From positions 240,678 to 304,677 of the forward strand of contig JAGWFS010000002.1 in NCBI GenBank assembly GCA_028867785.1: a stretch of DNA of 64,000 nt, given 5' to 3'. The notes below the pieces were generated by a model. It was not told where the DNA came from. It was given only the letters and a program-made list of their open reading frames with translations, and did no database searches. Positions 27,621 through 37,470 of the stretch are shown here, piece after piece. Source of the DNA: Nitrososphaerota archaeon. GTDB lineage: Archaea; Thermoproteota; Nitrososphaeria; Nitrososphaerales; Nitrosopumilaceae. The position numbers and the translations under genes are program-made. Position 1 is the stretch's first letter, and every line of letters starts with the position of its first letter.

Positions 27621-28979
27621 TTGACCTTGACGATCACAAGCATTAGACCACTATCTTTTGCATTTGTTTTTTTGGTAATTCTGTCTTGTTTTGGAGGCAC
27701 GTTGCCTGCGCTAAAACCGGTACAAGCAATGGAAGGATTAATTCCAAAACTTGAACCTGTTCAGCACGTTTCATCAAATCCTAATCTGTATGTATCTGCA
27801 GAGAATCCATTGTTCAAAAGCTATTTTGCAGGTCCTATGGTAATTGAGGTAATTGTAACTGATCCTAATATACAAAGACTGGATCAATCGTATGGCGAAC
27901 CTGTTGTAACTGTTAATGGAAAGAGACTGAGAATGGCACAGGGCACTGATGGAAACTGGTATGGTTACTTTGCTGATAGGAATCAAGCTATTGCTGCAGC
28001 TAATACGGCTATACTCTCTGGCAAAGGACTCAACTTTGGGGGCTTTTGTGATCCTGGAAGCTCATTTTCGCCAAAATCAGGTGTTGACTACTCGCAGACC
28101 AAGGGATTTACAATAGCTAGGGGAGGATTTGGTTCAAAAAATGATACTAATAATGGCGGCGCTAAAATCACTCCATCCAATTTTGCTTTTTGCACAAATA
28201 CGCCTGGAACGCTTACTACAAATCAAATGGAACACGTGATACGAGAAAATAAGACTCTGAACACAAACACGGGTGGATTTGCAGCAAGTACCGAATATGA
28301 AAATGCTTGGCCAATAATACAGCTGTATGATTTCTCCTCTATTCCTACCCCAGTTACAGTTGATTATCAAAAATCAGGAGGAGATCAAATTGTCAATTTA
28401 GTATTTGATCGAATTCCATCAAATTTGATTCATGTGTATGCTGATAGGCCTGATTTTCCTAGAGGTTCGCAAGTGCAGGGCGACTTGCTTGATCCACAGC
28501 TTAACATTGATCCAACCTCAGAAGATTCTTGGACTTGGGGAGCTTCCATTACTAATAATACATTATACTACATGGCCTTTGGAAGGGATGGTCAACCGGA
28601 TGCAGATGGAACTCCGGCCATGCAAAACCTGATTGGCAATCTTACAACTTTTATGTTTAACCATAATGGCAGATTGACAGAAAATCCAAATCCTCAAGGA
28701 GTAGTTGTAGCTAAACAACAAAGCAATGGAATTCAAACCTTATTTGCTGATAATTATGGACTTATGCGTACCAAATCCATCGATGCTCTTTCTGTTCCAA
28801 TCACTATTAGCGAACTCACACCAAATTCTGGTATATTCTCTGACTATGATCAAGGTGGTATAGCTGACATAATGATAAAAACTGATGCACCTCGCGATAA
28901 ATCATTTACCGTTACTTATAATGATCGAACATATAGTGTTGTAGTGAAATTTCACACCGCCACACTGACTATGGGGTAA
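27621..28979 (+). CDS. Exported S-layer-like surface protein (short form)
   Basis: 452 aa with signal peptide (PLSFAFVFLVILSCFGGTLPA). The N-terminal region (NPLFKSYFAGPMVIEVIV, then VNGKRLRMAQGTDGNWYGYF) resembles, from memory, the opening domain of the much larger thaumarchaeal S-layer protein. A later SELTPNSGIFSDY segment is the surface-type repeat also seen at 18050-19309. At 452 aa it lacks most of an S-layer protein of well over 1000 aa, and it has no C-terminal anchor. Start TTG 27621. Could be an accessory or modified lattice subunit. Confidence 0.65.
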   Translation: MTLTITSIRPLSFAFVFLVILSCFGGTLPALKPVQAMEGLIPKLEPVQHVSSNPNLYVSAENPLFKSYFAGPMVIEVIVTDPNIQRLDQSYGEPVVTVNGKRLRMAQGTDGNWYGYFADRNQAIAAANTAILSGKGLNFGGFCDPGSSFSPKSGVDYSQTKGFTIARGGFGSKNDTNNGGAKITPSNFAFCTNTPGTLTTNQMEHVIRENKTLNTNTGGFAASTEYENAWPIIQLYDFSSIPTPVTVDYQKSGGDQIVNLVFDRIPSNLIHVYADRPDFPRGSQVQGDLLDPQLNIDPTSEDSWTWGASITNNTLYYMAFGRDGQPDADGTPAMQNLIGNLTTFMFNHNGRLTENPNPQGVVVAKQQSNGIQTLFADNYGLMRTKSIDALSVPITISELTPNSGIFSDYDQGGIADIMIKTDAPRDKSFTVTYNDRTYSVVVKFHTATLTMG

Positions 28980-29044
28980 TGCTTACTGTATCGACTTTGA
29001 TTATGAGCGAAATCTGTTGATTTATGAGATTAGAATTAAGGAAA

Positions 29045-30070
29045 TTACGTGATTATTCTTTGTAATTTGTTTTCCTTTTTGGCCTCTTTGATTTCACGAG
29101 CTATTCTTTTACCCATGCTCATAGGCTCGCCGTATGTCAGACTTGAATATGGTGACCCGTCTATGTAGAGATTTGTTCCTGCCACTATCCTGGCCGAAAA
29201 CTCAAAAGTAGTAAATGTAGAATTATCATCATATACTCCTTCTAGGCAAAATGGTCCTATCATGCCTGGTGGAACTAATTTTTTGGCAGATTCTATGAAC
29301 CTTTCACCCATCGCATAGACTTCTTCTAGCAGGGATTCTCTTAGCACTAGTGGGCTATTTCCAACCACATTGAATGACGGAATTCTATAGGTATCTAGCT
29401 GTTGTGATGCTGGAATTCGTCCCAATCCATCTATGTCTGATTCGTATCTACGATCTACGCCAAAAAATTCTAGTTGTCCTTTGATGGCAGAATGAAAATA
29501 TTGCAGGTATGCTGAAACCCCGTAAGCGTATTCTTGAAGATATAGATCATTATCATTTTTAATTAAACCGTCTGAAATTAATTGGTCTCTTTTTTTTTCG
29601 TAATCTTTTTCGCTTGTTGTTAAAAAGTATCCTTTGCCTCCGGCAGCTCCGTGTCTCTTTGCTATGCTCAATCCTTTGATTTCTTTAGGGCTGGGGATGG
29701 ATCTAGGTACATTGAGTTTTGAATCTATCATCATCTCTTCTTTCATTTTTCTGTCTGATTCCCATCTCAGGATCCAACGATTTCCAAAAATTGGCGTTTT
29801 GATTGATTCTATCTCAGACGAAGTCATCTGTGAAATTAATGTTCCATGCGGGATTACAATAGCGTCTTTTTCAGCAAGTTGCGTTGAACAGCGTTGATCC
29901 AATATGTCATTAAAAGAATTCACTAAAATCAAATCGTCAATAAAAGGAAAACGGCGATATAGTGATTCTCTTTTTTTCTCACATACCAGAAGTGTTTTAA
30001 ACCCCTCATCCTTTGCCCCTTTTAATACTTGTAATGCACAGTGAGATCCGAGGGTTGCAATAGATGTCAT
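29045..30070 (-). CDS. purP: FAICAR synthetase PurP
   Basis: ATP-dependent enzyme that formylates AICAR with free formate in archaeal purine synthesis, 341 aa. ATP-grasp layout: [14 protein letters not shown]-like loop (read here as [14 protein letters not shown]), [16 protein letters not shown], and C-terminal [10 protein letters not shown] with [13 protein letters not shown]. The N-terminus [20 protein letters not shown] is typical. Paralogues of unknown role exist in archaea, so a second function is possible. Confidence 0.92.
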   Translation of the reverse strand: MTSIATLGSHCALQVLKGAKDEGFKTLLVCEKKRESLYRRFPFIDDLILVNSFNDILDQRCSTQLAEKDAIVIPHGTLISQMTSSEIESIKTPIFGNRWILRWESDRKMKEEMMIDSKLNVPRSIPSPKEIKGLSIAKRHGAAGGKGYFLTTSEKDYEKKRDQLISDGLIKNDNDLYLQEYAYGVSAYLQYFHSAIKGQLEFFGVDRRYESDIDGLGRIPASQQLDTYRIPSFNVVGNSPLVLRESLLEEVYAMGERFIESAKKLVPPGMIGPFCLEGVYDDNSTFTTFEFSARIVAGTNLYIDGSPYSSLTYGEPMSMGKRIAREIKEAKKENKLQRIIT

Positions 30071-30095
30071 CTGACGCTTCTAAGATGTTAGTTGT

Positions 30096-30311
30096 TTATG
30101 AAAGTTCCATATGAGAGTTTGCTGTAAACTGTATTACGTCATCTATTAATTCCATTGTCAGTGCTGTTTTCAATTCCTGGGGCATGTTCTTCACTATGAA
30201 GTCGATTATGGATTTTTGTTCCATGTTTTTGCCATTCTTAATAGCGTATGAATATAAGATCATTGCATGAGATATCGCGACTGCGCATTTTTCTCGAGTC
30301 GTTAAAGTCAC
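30096..30311 (-). CDS. Small helical protein, unknown function
   Basis: 71 aa, predicted mostly helical, no signal or membrane segment and no Cys pair beyond one early Cys. Starts at GTG 30311 and ends 25 nt before purP on the same strand, so co-transcription is likely. The frame is clean and the composition normal for the neighbours. No family recognised. Confidence 0.55.
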   Translation of the reverse strand: MTLTTREKCAVAISHAMILYSYAIKNGKNMEQKSIIDFIVKNMPQELKTALTMELIDDVIQFTANSHMELS

Positions 30312-30553
30312 GATGATTAAATTCTAAAATTTTAATTTTAATTTTATGGTGGCAAGAAATGTTCTTCTATCTGTTCAATCTATCTTTAGCATTGGCTGTT
30401 TATTGTCTATTTAAATACAGGACCTTTCCAGTTGATGCGTATTTTGTTATTATATTGGGGGCGCAAATTGCGCTTGGCACTAGACGGTAAAATCATGGTT
30501 TATTATTACGCTATAGATAAAATTTTGTTCTATTCACCCAAAATAGATAAGTA

Positions 30554-31540
30554 TTGGTACCGTATGAAGGGATCGTGGGAAATCCAGAGTCTGCAGTATT
30601 TGTCGGAAATACAACGGGTTATGAGAAAATAGGTTCAATTCTATCAGTTAAGAATGTCAGTGCACTCAAACACATGGAAAATGTGTTATCTGTATTATCT
30701 AAATCGGATGCACTGGAAATTTTTGTACTGGCAAAAGATGGTTTCAAATCCGAATTGGACACTCCACAAAAAATAGGTCTTACCAAGAAGCAGTACTATA
30801 CTAGATTAAAACAACTCTGTGATCTTGGTCTGCTGGTTAAGAAAGAAAATACATATACACATACCAGTTTTGGAAACGTCGTTCATAGAAAACATGTTGT
30901 TGGACTTTTAAACAATGTTGTAAACATAAAAGAATTGGAAATGATTGATTTGCTGAAGAAAAGCTCAAAATTCGACTCTCAGGAAATATCTGATTTTCTA
31001 ACAAAAATCGGATTTGATGATAATAATGTACAAATTGAATCATCTACAACGAAAATAATTTCAAGCTATGACGACATGGTTGCAAAGGCAATTGAAATTA
31101 TAGAATTTGCCAAGAAAGAAATCATACTGATGAGCAGATCCCCAAACGAACTAATCCTAAATTCACTGCTAAAGAAAGCAAACATGGGAATCAAAGTCCA
31201 AGTCATTGGGGATATAGATGTGGTAGGAAGATATATTTCTCAAGAGGCAAGTAAAATGATAGTTTCAGATAAAAACACCAATGAGAGGAATCAGGTAGTC
31301 ATCAATCCGTTTTATCCTATCAAAATAGAGAGAAAGTATGGCAAAGTACCTTTCAGTCTACTTGTGATAGATGCATCTCATGTTGGAATAGAAATCATTG
31401 ACAAATATCATCCTGATACATTTAGCCTATCTATTTATGCTAATGATCGAAATATGGCAAAACAGATGAGGAATGTTTTTAATAACTCTTGGCAAATCGC
31501 GTCACTTACTCCTCCACAATTATCTAAGAAAATTGATTAG
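30554..31540 (+). CDS. Transcription regulator with winged helix and C-terminal sensor domain
   Basis: 328 aa. An N-terminal winged helix (about 45-110: LEIFVLAKDGFKSELDTPQ, then LTKKQYYTRLKQLCDLGLL and a wing) is followed by a C-terminal domain (about 170-310) with the layout of TrmB- and PLD-like effector domains (AIEIIEFAKKEIILMSRSP, GIKVQVIGDID). The start is uncertain: TTG 30554 gives the longest frame, while ATG 30662 still includes the whole helix-turn-helix. Ligand and targets unknown. Confidence 0.75.
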   Translation: MVPYEGIVGNPESAVFVGNTTGYEKIGSILSVKNVSALKHMENVLSVLSKSDALEIFVLAKDGFKSELDTPQKIGLTKKQYYTRLKQLCDLGLLVKKENTYTHTSFGNVVHRKHVVGLLNNVVNIKELEMIDLLKKSSKFDSQEISDFLTKIGFDDNNVQIESSTTKIISSYDDMVAKAIEIIEFAKKEIILMSRSPNELILNSLLKKANMGIKVQVIGDIDVVGRYISQEASKMIVSDKNTNERNQVVINPFYPIKIERKYGKVPFSLLVIDASHVGIEIIDKYHPDTFSLSIYANDRNMAKQMRNVFNNSWQIASLTPPQLSKKID

Positions 31541-31694
31541 CTGTTAAAAAGGAGTTATCGCCTAATTCGGGACTTGCCACATTTTCATGCATTTTTTAAA
31601 CATTGTGAGTGCACATAGGCACATTTTTGATAAAAATACTGAATGTTGACAATCAGGCGGCTGATTCAAAGTGAATTACGCGACAACCCATCTG

Positions 31695-32603
31695 TTAAAT
31701 TACGGAACTTAGCAGAGTTCCGCACATCAAAACAAGCTGTATTCCAAAGAAACTGAATCTCAAAATGGTTCTAGTTTTATTCATTTTTTCTTTATTGGAA
31801 AAATTTTTTGATACTGTTCGTATTTGTTTTATTGCATAAGAACAAACCATTAACCCAAGAATCATGGCTATTATATTCAATCCAAACGTGAGATATGAAG
31901 TAAAAATCATGCTTCCAATAAACAATGTCACTAATATCATAAAAAGAAAACTCCTTGGTATGCCCAATACTATGGGGATGGTCCTTCTTCCTGCCTCCTT
32001 GTCTCCCTTCATATCTGTAATGTCTCCAAGTGGACCTAGTAAGAAATAGAAGAGAAATACTGTAAACGAGGACACAAATGCCAAGGGTGGCACATTGCCA
32101 ACAGCTAATGATCCCATGATGGAGGCGATGAATCCTCCCCCTCCGGTAATTGCAGTTTTTAAAATAAATTTGTCTTTCAGATGCGTTCTTGGATGAGAAT
32201 AAACGATTGCTAATGCTATTGCTAATGAATCAGCTAAACCCGTCTGCCAGTTTATTGAGAATGTTAGGATGTTAGAAAGTACAAAAAAGAAAATTACATA
32301 ATTTCTAGTGGGCCCATACATCTCTCGTGGAATTTCGCTAGATTTTTTCCCATTTCTACGATCAATTTTTTGATCAGTAAGATCATTGTAGACGTAACTG
32401 GCTAGCGCTATGGCATATACTGCAATCAGCAGTCTTGTTACCACTGAAAAATTAATTTCATGCATGGAATTTGTAATCAAAAATGTTCCAAGTGCTGCTA
32501 TGACAAACCCGTAGACTAGACTTCGAGATTTAGCTAATGAGGCAAATAGATGCGCATATTTCTTCATTTGAATGGAAAATGTGGGCGACTCAATTATCCG
32601 CAC
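31695..32603 (-). CDS. UbiA-family prenyltransferase
   Basis: Membrane enzyme, 302 aa, about eight or nine helices. First Asp-rich motif NDLTDQKIDRRNGKK (about 72-86) and second GDITDMKGDKEAGRRTIP bind Mg-prenyl diphosphate. In archaea UbiA members make digeranylgeranylglyceryl phosphate, quinones or heme O/A; the acceptor is not readable here. Start is GTG 32603 because a strong Shine-Dalgarno tract lies just before it; ATG 32567 would leave that tract unused. Confidence 0.88.
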   Translation of the reverse strand: MRIIESPTFSIQMKKYAHLFASLAKSRSLVYGFVIAALGTFLITNSMHEINFSVVTRLLIAVYAIALASYVYNDLTDQKIDRRNGKKSSEIPREMYGPTRNYVIFFFVLSNILTFSINWQTGLADSLAIALAIVYSHPRTHLKDKFILKTAITGGGGFIASIMGSLAVGNVPPLAFVSSFTVFLFYFLLGPLGDITDMKGDKEAGRRTIPIVLGIPRSFLFMILVTLFIGSMIFTSYLTFGLNIIAMILGLMVCSYAIKQIRTVSKNFSNKEKMNKTRTILRFSFFGIQLVLMCGTLLSSVI

Positions 32604-32607
32604 TTTT

Positions 32608-32616
32608 ACCTCCTCC
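32608..32616 (-). promoter_or_regulatory. Strong Shine-Dalgarno site for the UbiA gene
   Basis: GGAGGAGGT read on the minus strand, four bases before GTG 32603. Such a full match to the 16S tail is rare in this mostly leaderless window and decides the start of the gene. Confidence 0.7.
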
Positions 32617-32724
32617 GGTTATATCCTTCAAACAAACATTTATTCACCATATATGGAGAATACTATTATCTATTATAACTTTTTGGTGAATTTGACTCTT
32701 TTGTGATGGTAATTATATCATTTA

Positions 32725-32767
32725 ATCATAATTTCATGAAAATTTATATAAAAAAAGAAATTATGAT
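32725..32767. repeat. Perfect 11-bp inverted repeat enclosing a TATA box
   Basis: ATCATAATTTC at 32725-32735 and its exact reverse complement GAAATTATGAT at 32757-32767, separated by 21 nt that contain the TATA-like TTTATATAAA. The stretch 32604-32930 is the longest without a firm gene. Besides this repeat it holds the UbiA Shine-Dalgarno site and a possible small broken gene at 32778. Confidence 0.6.
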
Positions 32768-32777
32768 ATCAAGTTCA

Positions 32778-32901
32778 TGAGCACGGGTATCAGTAAATCG
32801 GTTCATCCAAAAACAGGATTTTAAATTATAATGATCCTGCTCATCATTTGGGTAAAATCAAATTTAATTCTGAAAATGTTCTGTCACGATACATAAATTA
32901 A
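32778..32901 (+). pseudogene. Possible small gene with a frameshift upstream of aspS
   Basis: An ATG lies about 30 nt after the TATA box inside the inverted repeat and opens a frame of 15 codons ending TAA (SKSVHPKTGF). A different frame then reads NDPAHHLGKIKFNSENVL and on to a TAA at 32901. Joined, they would give a plausible protein of about 40 residues. Either a frameshifted gene, a sequencing error in the A/T runs between, or chance. I have not recognised a homologue. Confidence 0.3.
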
Positions 32902-32930
32902 CACTAACAAGAGCACATTTGGTGAAAAGC

Positions 32931-34241
32931 ATGATAGGTGAAGATCTCGGAACTTGGAGACGAACAGTCTATTCCAATAACATCAATCCGTCCCTTGAAG
33001 GAAAAGAGGTGATAGTCATGGGGTGGGTATCAAGCGTAAGAGACCATGGGAACCTAGTGTTTGTCATGCTAAACGATAAGGAGGGAGAGATGCAAATTAC
33101 GGCAAAATCCGGAGTATGTTCTGACGAAATTAAAAATGCGCTTGTAAAAATAAAAGAGCAGTCAACAATTGCAATCAAGGGAACGATAAAGCCATCAAGC
33201 AAGGCTCCAAACGGAGCTGAAATCATTCCTTCTGAAATGAAAGTCTTCTCTAGCGTTGAAAAGATTGCCCCGTTTACGTGGCAGACAAAAACTGTTGCAA
33301 ATATTGATACCAGGCTTGAGATTAGAGCAATAGATTTACGGCGAAATGTTTTGCAACATGTGTTCAAGATGCGAAGCCTTGTCTTAAAATCAATCCGTGA
33401 ATATCTTTATGAAAACGGCTTTCTGGAAATTAATACTCCAAAAATGATTGCTACTGCCACAGAGGGCGGGGCTGCACTGTTTCCTATATTCTATTACAAC
33501 AAGGAAGCTTTTCTTGCCCAAAGCCCACAGCTTTACAAAGAACAACTGACACTAAGCTTTGAGAAAGTATTTGAAATTGCTCCAATATTCAGAGCAGAAC
33601 CGTCGAGAACCAACAGGCACTTGTCAGAGGCAATATCGATAGATCTTGAGGAAGCGTTTGTAGATTATAACGACATAATGAAACACATTGAGAACATTGT
33701 ACTAAAATCCATTCGTACAGTATGTGATTATATCAAAACATTAAAGGGAGCAGAATACCAGGTTCCAGAAATTCAAAGTAGCATACCGCAGTATTCGTAC
33801 TCTGATTTGGTTGACAAGATGAAAAATGTTGGGGCTAAGATAGAATGGGGCGATGATCTCTATCCGTCTCAACTGAGGAAGATAAACGTCTCGGGATTTT
33901 ATTTTATCAAAGACTGGCCACTTGCTCCAAAACCATTCTATGTTAAAGCAAAGGCAGATGATCCGAAGGTTTCAGAGTCGTTTGACCTGATGTATGGGGA
34001 CCTAGAGTTGTCCTCTGGAAGCACGAGAATTGAGAAAAGAAACGAGCTTGAGGAAAGAATGAAAAACAAAGGATTCAAACTTGATGCCTTTGATTACCAT
34101 CTAAGAGTATTTGATTATGGAGTGCCGCCGCATGCAGGATGCGGAATAGGTCTTGAAAGGTTGATGATGGCACTAACCGGTACAGAAAACATAAGGGATA
34201 CGACATTTTATCCAAGAGACGTTGATAGGCTTACCCCATAG
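32931..34241 (+). CDS. aspS: Aspartyl-tRNA synthetase, probably non-discriminating (Asp/Asn)
   Basis: Class IIb synthetase, 436 aa from ATG 32931 (GTG 32922 and TTG 32919 also in frame). OB-fold anticodon domain GWVSSVRDHGNLVF, then catalytic motif 2 (FRAEPSRTNRHLSEA) and motif 3 (GCGIGLERLMM). The His in RDHG is the residue that marks Asn-tolerant bacterial enzymes (Leu in discriminating ones). With gatCAB directly downstream, it should charge tRNA-Asn with Asp as well as tRNA-Asp. No AsnRS is seen in the window. Confidence 0.93.
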   Translation: MIGEDLGTWRRTVYSNNINPSLEGKEVIVMGWVSSVRDHGNLVFVMLNDKEGEMQITAKSGVCSDEIKNALVKIKEQSTIAIKGTIKPSSKAPNGAEIIPSEMKVFSSVEKIAPFTWQTKTVANIDTRLEIRAIDLRRNVLQHVFKMRSLVLKSIREYLYENGFLEINTPKMIATATEGGAALFPIFYYNKEAFLAQSPQLYKEQLTLSFEKVFEIAPIFRAEPSRTNRHLSEAISIDLEEAFVDYNDIMKHIENIVLKSIRTVCDYIKTLKGAEYQVPEIQSSIPQYSYSDLVDKMKNVGAKIEWGDDLYPSQLRKINVSGFYFIKDWPLAPKPFYVKAKADDPKVSESFDLMYGDLELSSGSTRIEKRNELEERMKNKGFKLDAFDYHLRVFDYGVPPHAGCGIGLERLMMALTGTENIRDTTFYPRDVDRLTP

Positions 34242-34250
34242 TGAATTGAG

Positions 34251-34526
34251 ATGGTAGACAGGAAAGAAATCGAACATCTCGGAGATTTGGTCAAAGTCGA
34301 TCTCCAAAACCCTGAAAAATACATACTGCAGGTGGACCAGATTCTGAATTATTTTGAAAGGCTTGACAAAGTAGAGCATGACTCTGACAAAACGCTAAGA
34401 AAAGAAATATCATATGATGATTTGCGTGAAGACAAGTATGAGAAATTTCAAAGTGGTGGCAAACCGCTCATAGATCATCTAAAGAAAGATCAAAATAACT
34501 TTGTTCGCGCTCCAAAGATGATTTGA
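34251..34526 (+). CDS. gatC: Asp-tRNA(Asn) amidotransferase subunit C
   Basis: 91 aa. Small subunit that wraps GatA and GatB. The N-terminal helix (IEHLGDLVKVDLQNPEKYI) and the central FERLDKVEHDSD fit GatC. It starts 9 nt after aspS and ends directly before the gatA ATG. Short and divergent, but position in aspS-gatCAB makes the call firm. Confidence 0.9.
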   Translation: MVDRKEIEHLGDLVKVDLQNPEKYILQVDQILNYFERLDKVEHDSDKTLRKEISYDDLREDKYEKFQSGGKPLIDHLKKDQNNFVRAPKMI

Positions 34527-35978
34527 ATGAAACTTGGCATATCTGCAACCGAGTACTTGTCGCTTGTACGTAACGGTGAGATTTCTGTCGAAGAATTTGT
34601 GGCAAAGACAATAGATAGGATTCAAGCAGTGGAAAACAAGGTACATGCCTACATTACAATAGACGCCGAAAATGCCCTGGATAAAGCAAGACTGGTTGAT
34701 AAAAAGAATCGGGCAAAGGAAAAAACCGGCATCCTTCTTGGCATGCCAGTATCTATAAAAGACAACATATGTACTGCGGGACTTAGAACCACCTGTGCCT
34801 CCAAAGTGCTTGAAGATTTTGTCGCGCCATATGATGCTACTGTTGTGTCCAGACTCAAACAACAAGATGCCATAATAATTGGCAAAGCTAACCTAGACGA
34901 ATTTGCCATGGGCTCAACTACCGAGTTCAGTCATTTTGGCCCAAGTAAGAACCCCTGGAATACTGAATACGTTCCGGGGGGATCATCAGGTGGGAGTGGC
35001 GTTTCTGTAAGCTCCCTTGAATGCGTGATATCTCTTGGTTCTGATACTGGAGGCTCTGTTCGAAGTCCGGCCAGCTTTTGCTCTGTGGTAGGTTTCAAGC
35101 CCACATACGGTCTTGTTAGTAGATATGGTCTTGTCTCATATGCAAATAGCATAGAACAGGTAGGGCCTATTGCAAGAAAAGTCGAAGACATTGCTCTTGT
35201 GATGAATGTAATTGCAGGGCATGACCCGCATGATGATACGACAGTGAAAAAAACTGGCGAGGATTATGTTGCCGGTATTGATGCCGGAGTAAAAGGGAAA
35301 AAAATCGGCCTAGTGCAGCAAATGACTGGAGACGGGGTGGACAAGGAGGTCTCGACTGCAACAAACAAAGCAATGTCAAAACTTCAGGATCTTGGAGCTG
35401 AATGTATTCCAATATCACTTGATGCGGTGGAACATTCTGTTGCGGCATACTATACAATTGCTTCTGCTGAAGCAAGCAGTAATCTTGCCAGGTATGATAA
35501 TATTAGATATGGATTTGATTTTGGTACTGAGGGCTATGAATTCAAAGCATATGTCTCCAAGGTTAGAAGCAATTTCGGACCAGAAGTGACTAGGAGAATG
35601 CTGCTGGGGGCATTTGTACTCTCTGCAGGATACTATGGCAAGTATTACCTAAAGGCACAAAAAGTCAGAGCTATGATGAAATCCCAAGTAGATGAAGCCT
35701 TCAAAAAAGTAGACTTTCTTGTAGCACCGACAATGCCAATCATGCCTTTCAAAATTGGTGAAAAAATAGACGATCCGCTAAAGTTGTATCTACTTGACAT
35801 CAATACTATTACCGCCAATCTGACAGGAATTCCGGCAATATCAGTACCATTTGAAATCTCAAGCACTGGATTGCCAATTGGGATTCAACTCCTTGCAAAC
35901 TCTTTCCAGGAGAAAAGCCTGCTGCAAGCTGCGTATGCACTGCAGCAGACTGTGAATCTGCCGGAGGTACCGTTTTGA
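34527..35978 (+). CDS. gatA: Asp-tRNA(Asn) amidotransferase subunit A
   Basis: Glutaminase subunit, amidase-signature family, 483 aa. Ser-cisSer-Lys triad: Lys in MPVSIKDNICT, Ser residues in GGSSGGSGVSV and GSDTGGSVRSPASF. It releases ammonia from glutamine for GatB. Starts with ATG at the base after the gatC stop and overlaps gatB by 4 nt. Confidence 0.96.
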   Translation: MKLGISATEYLSLVRNGEISVEEFVAKTIDRIQAVENKVHAYITIDAENALDKARLVDKKNRAKEKTGILLGMPVSIKDNICTAGLRTTCASKVLEDFVAPYDATVVSRLKQQDAIIIGKANLDEFAMGSTTEFSHFGPSKNPWNTEYVPGGSSGGSGVSVSSLECVISLGSDTGGSVRSPASFCSVVGFKPTYGLVSRYGLVSYANSIEQVGPIARKVEDIALVMNVIAGHDPHDDTTVKKTGEDYVAGIDAGVKGKKIGLVQQMTGDGVDKEVSTATNKAMSKLQDLGAECIPISLDAVEHSVAAYYTIASAEASSNLARYDNIRYGFDFGTEGYEFKAYVSKVRSNFGPEVTRRMLLGAFVLSAGYYGKYYLKAQKVRAMMKSQVDEAFKKVDFLVAPTMPIMPFKIGEKIDDPLKLYLLDINTITANLTGIPAISVPFEISSTGLPIGIQLLANSFQEKSLLQAAYALQQTVNLPEVPF

Positions 35979-37381
35979 CAAAGATCGGGCTTGAAATTCA
36001 CTGCCAGCTGACAAAACTGGAGAGTAAGCTCTTTTGCAGCTGCAAGGCAGATTACAGGAACCTGCCGCCAAATTCAAACATCTGTCCTGTCTGTGTAGGG
36101 CTGCCAGGCTCGTTACCTGCACTCAACAAAAAAGCAGTGGAAAAGGCATCTATGATATCGATAGCGCTAGGATGCAAAATCCCAGAAAAAATAAGCTTCT
36201 TCAGGAAAAATTACTTTTATCCTGATCTGCCAAAAAATTTTCAAATCACCCAGTACAATGCATACGGGTCAGCCAGCATAGGCTCAGATGGAACTGTGCA
36301 AATAGAGGAAAAAGAGATCAGAATAAGGAGAATTCAGCTGGAAGAAGATCCTGGCAGACTTGTATACGAGGGAAGTTCACAAAAAACCCAGATTACACTT
36401 GTGGATTACAACAGGGCTGGCACCCCACTAGTTGAGATAGTGACAGAACCGGATTTTGAAAATCCGCGGCAGGTCAGAATTTTCCTTAATGTCCTCGCAG
36501 ATTTGGTTGAAAATCTTGGGGTGTCTGATCCATACCTTGAAGGAGCCATGAGGGTTGACGGAAACATCTCGGTTGAAAAAGGAAATAGGGTTGAGATAAA
36601 GAACGTTGGCTCATTTAGGGATGTGGAAAAGGCGCTGCATTTTGAGATAACAAGACAGCAAAGCCTTGTAAATAGAGGAATAGAGGTTGCAGCAGAGACA
36701 AGACACTGGGACGACGCAAGAAAGATCACGGTCTCATCAAGATCAAAAGAAGAAGAACATGACTATCGCTACTTGCCAGAAGCAGATATTCCAATTATAA
36801 GAATTGCGCAAGACAGAATTGAAAATTTAAAAAAACAGATGCCGGAAAGCATTGCAGCCAAAAAGGAACGTTACATCAAAAAATATGGCATTCCGCAACA
36901 AGTCGCTGATGTCTTGTCATCTGACAAGTTTTATTCTGATCTGTTTGAAAAATCCCACACTGAATACAACGCAAAAGAAATTGCGAACATAATTACAACA
37001 GATCTGATGGGATTTGCAGATACGAGAGAAAAGAAAGCCGAGCTAAAACTTACTAATCAAAACATTTCCGACTTGGCAGATGCCATAGTGAGTGGTGCCA
37101 TGACAAGAAATTCAGGCAAGATTGCACTGCAGGAGATGGTGAAAACCGGAAAACCTCTGTCAGACATAATGTCAAGTCTGGATCTTGGCAACATGAATGA
37201 CGCATCCTCTCTTGAAAAAATAATAGACGAGGTATTTGCAGAAGAGGAGAAGGCAGTGTCAGAGGCAGGACAGAATCCTGATACAATAAACTATATTGTT
37301 GGAAAGGTAATGCGAAAGACAAAAGGCAAGGCTGATCCGGGCATGACGCTTGAGATTATACGAAAAAGGCTATCTTTTTAG
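35975..37381 (+). CDS. gatB: Asp-tRNA(Asn) amidotransferase subunit B
   Basis: Kinase/transamidase subunit, 468 aa: it phosphorylates tRNA-bound Asp and replaces the phosphate with ammonia. N-terminal GLEIHCQL, a zinc knuckle (FCSCKADY with ICPVCVGLPG), and the C-terminal YqeY-like tail (IVGKVMRKTKGKADPG). The TTG start overlaps the gatA stop in TTGA. Archaea usually make Gln-tRNA with GatDE, so GatCAB here most likely serves Asn. Confidence 0.96.
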   Translation: MTKIGLEIHCQLTKLESKLFCSCKADYRNLPPNSNICPVCVGLPGSLPALNKKAVEKASMISIALGCKIPEKISFFRKNYFYPDLPKNFQITQYNAYGSASIGSDGTVQIEEKEIRIRRIQLEEDPGRLVYEGSSQKTQITLVDYNRAGTPLVEIVTEPDFENPRQVRIFLNVLADLVENLGVSDPYLEGAMRVDGNISVEKGNRVEIKNVGSFRDVEKALHFEITRQQSLVNRGIEVAAETRHWDDARKITVSSRSKEEEHDYRYLPEADIPIIRIAQDRIENLKKQMPESIAAKKERYIKKYGIPQQVADVLSSDKFYSDLFEKSHTEYNAKEIANIITTDLMGFADTREKKAELKLTNQNISDLADAIVSGAMTRNSGKIALQEMVKTGKPLSDIMSSLDLGNMNDASSLEKIIDEVFAEEEKAVSEAGQNPDTINYIVGKVMRKTKGKADPGMTLEIIRKRLSF

Positions 37382-37470
37382 GCTGGTCTCTTCTGTTGAT
37401 TGTTTTTCATTCACTTAGTCAACACTAATATTCATACAATTTATAAGTAGAATTTGAGATTTTTAGAAAT

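Noticed and set aside
30432-30632. Plus-strand ORF of 66 codons after a TATTTAAATA box
   Set aside because: Promoter-like spacing, but the peptide shows no domain and overlaps the regulator gene in another frame. The box may serve the regulator itself.
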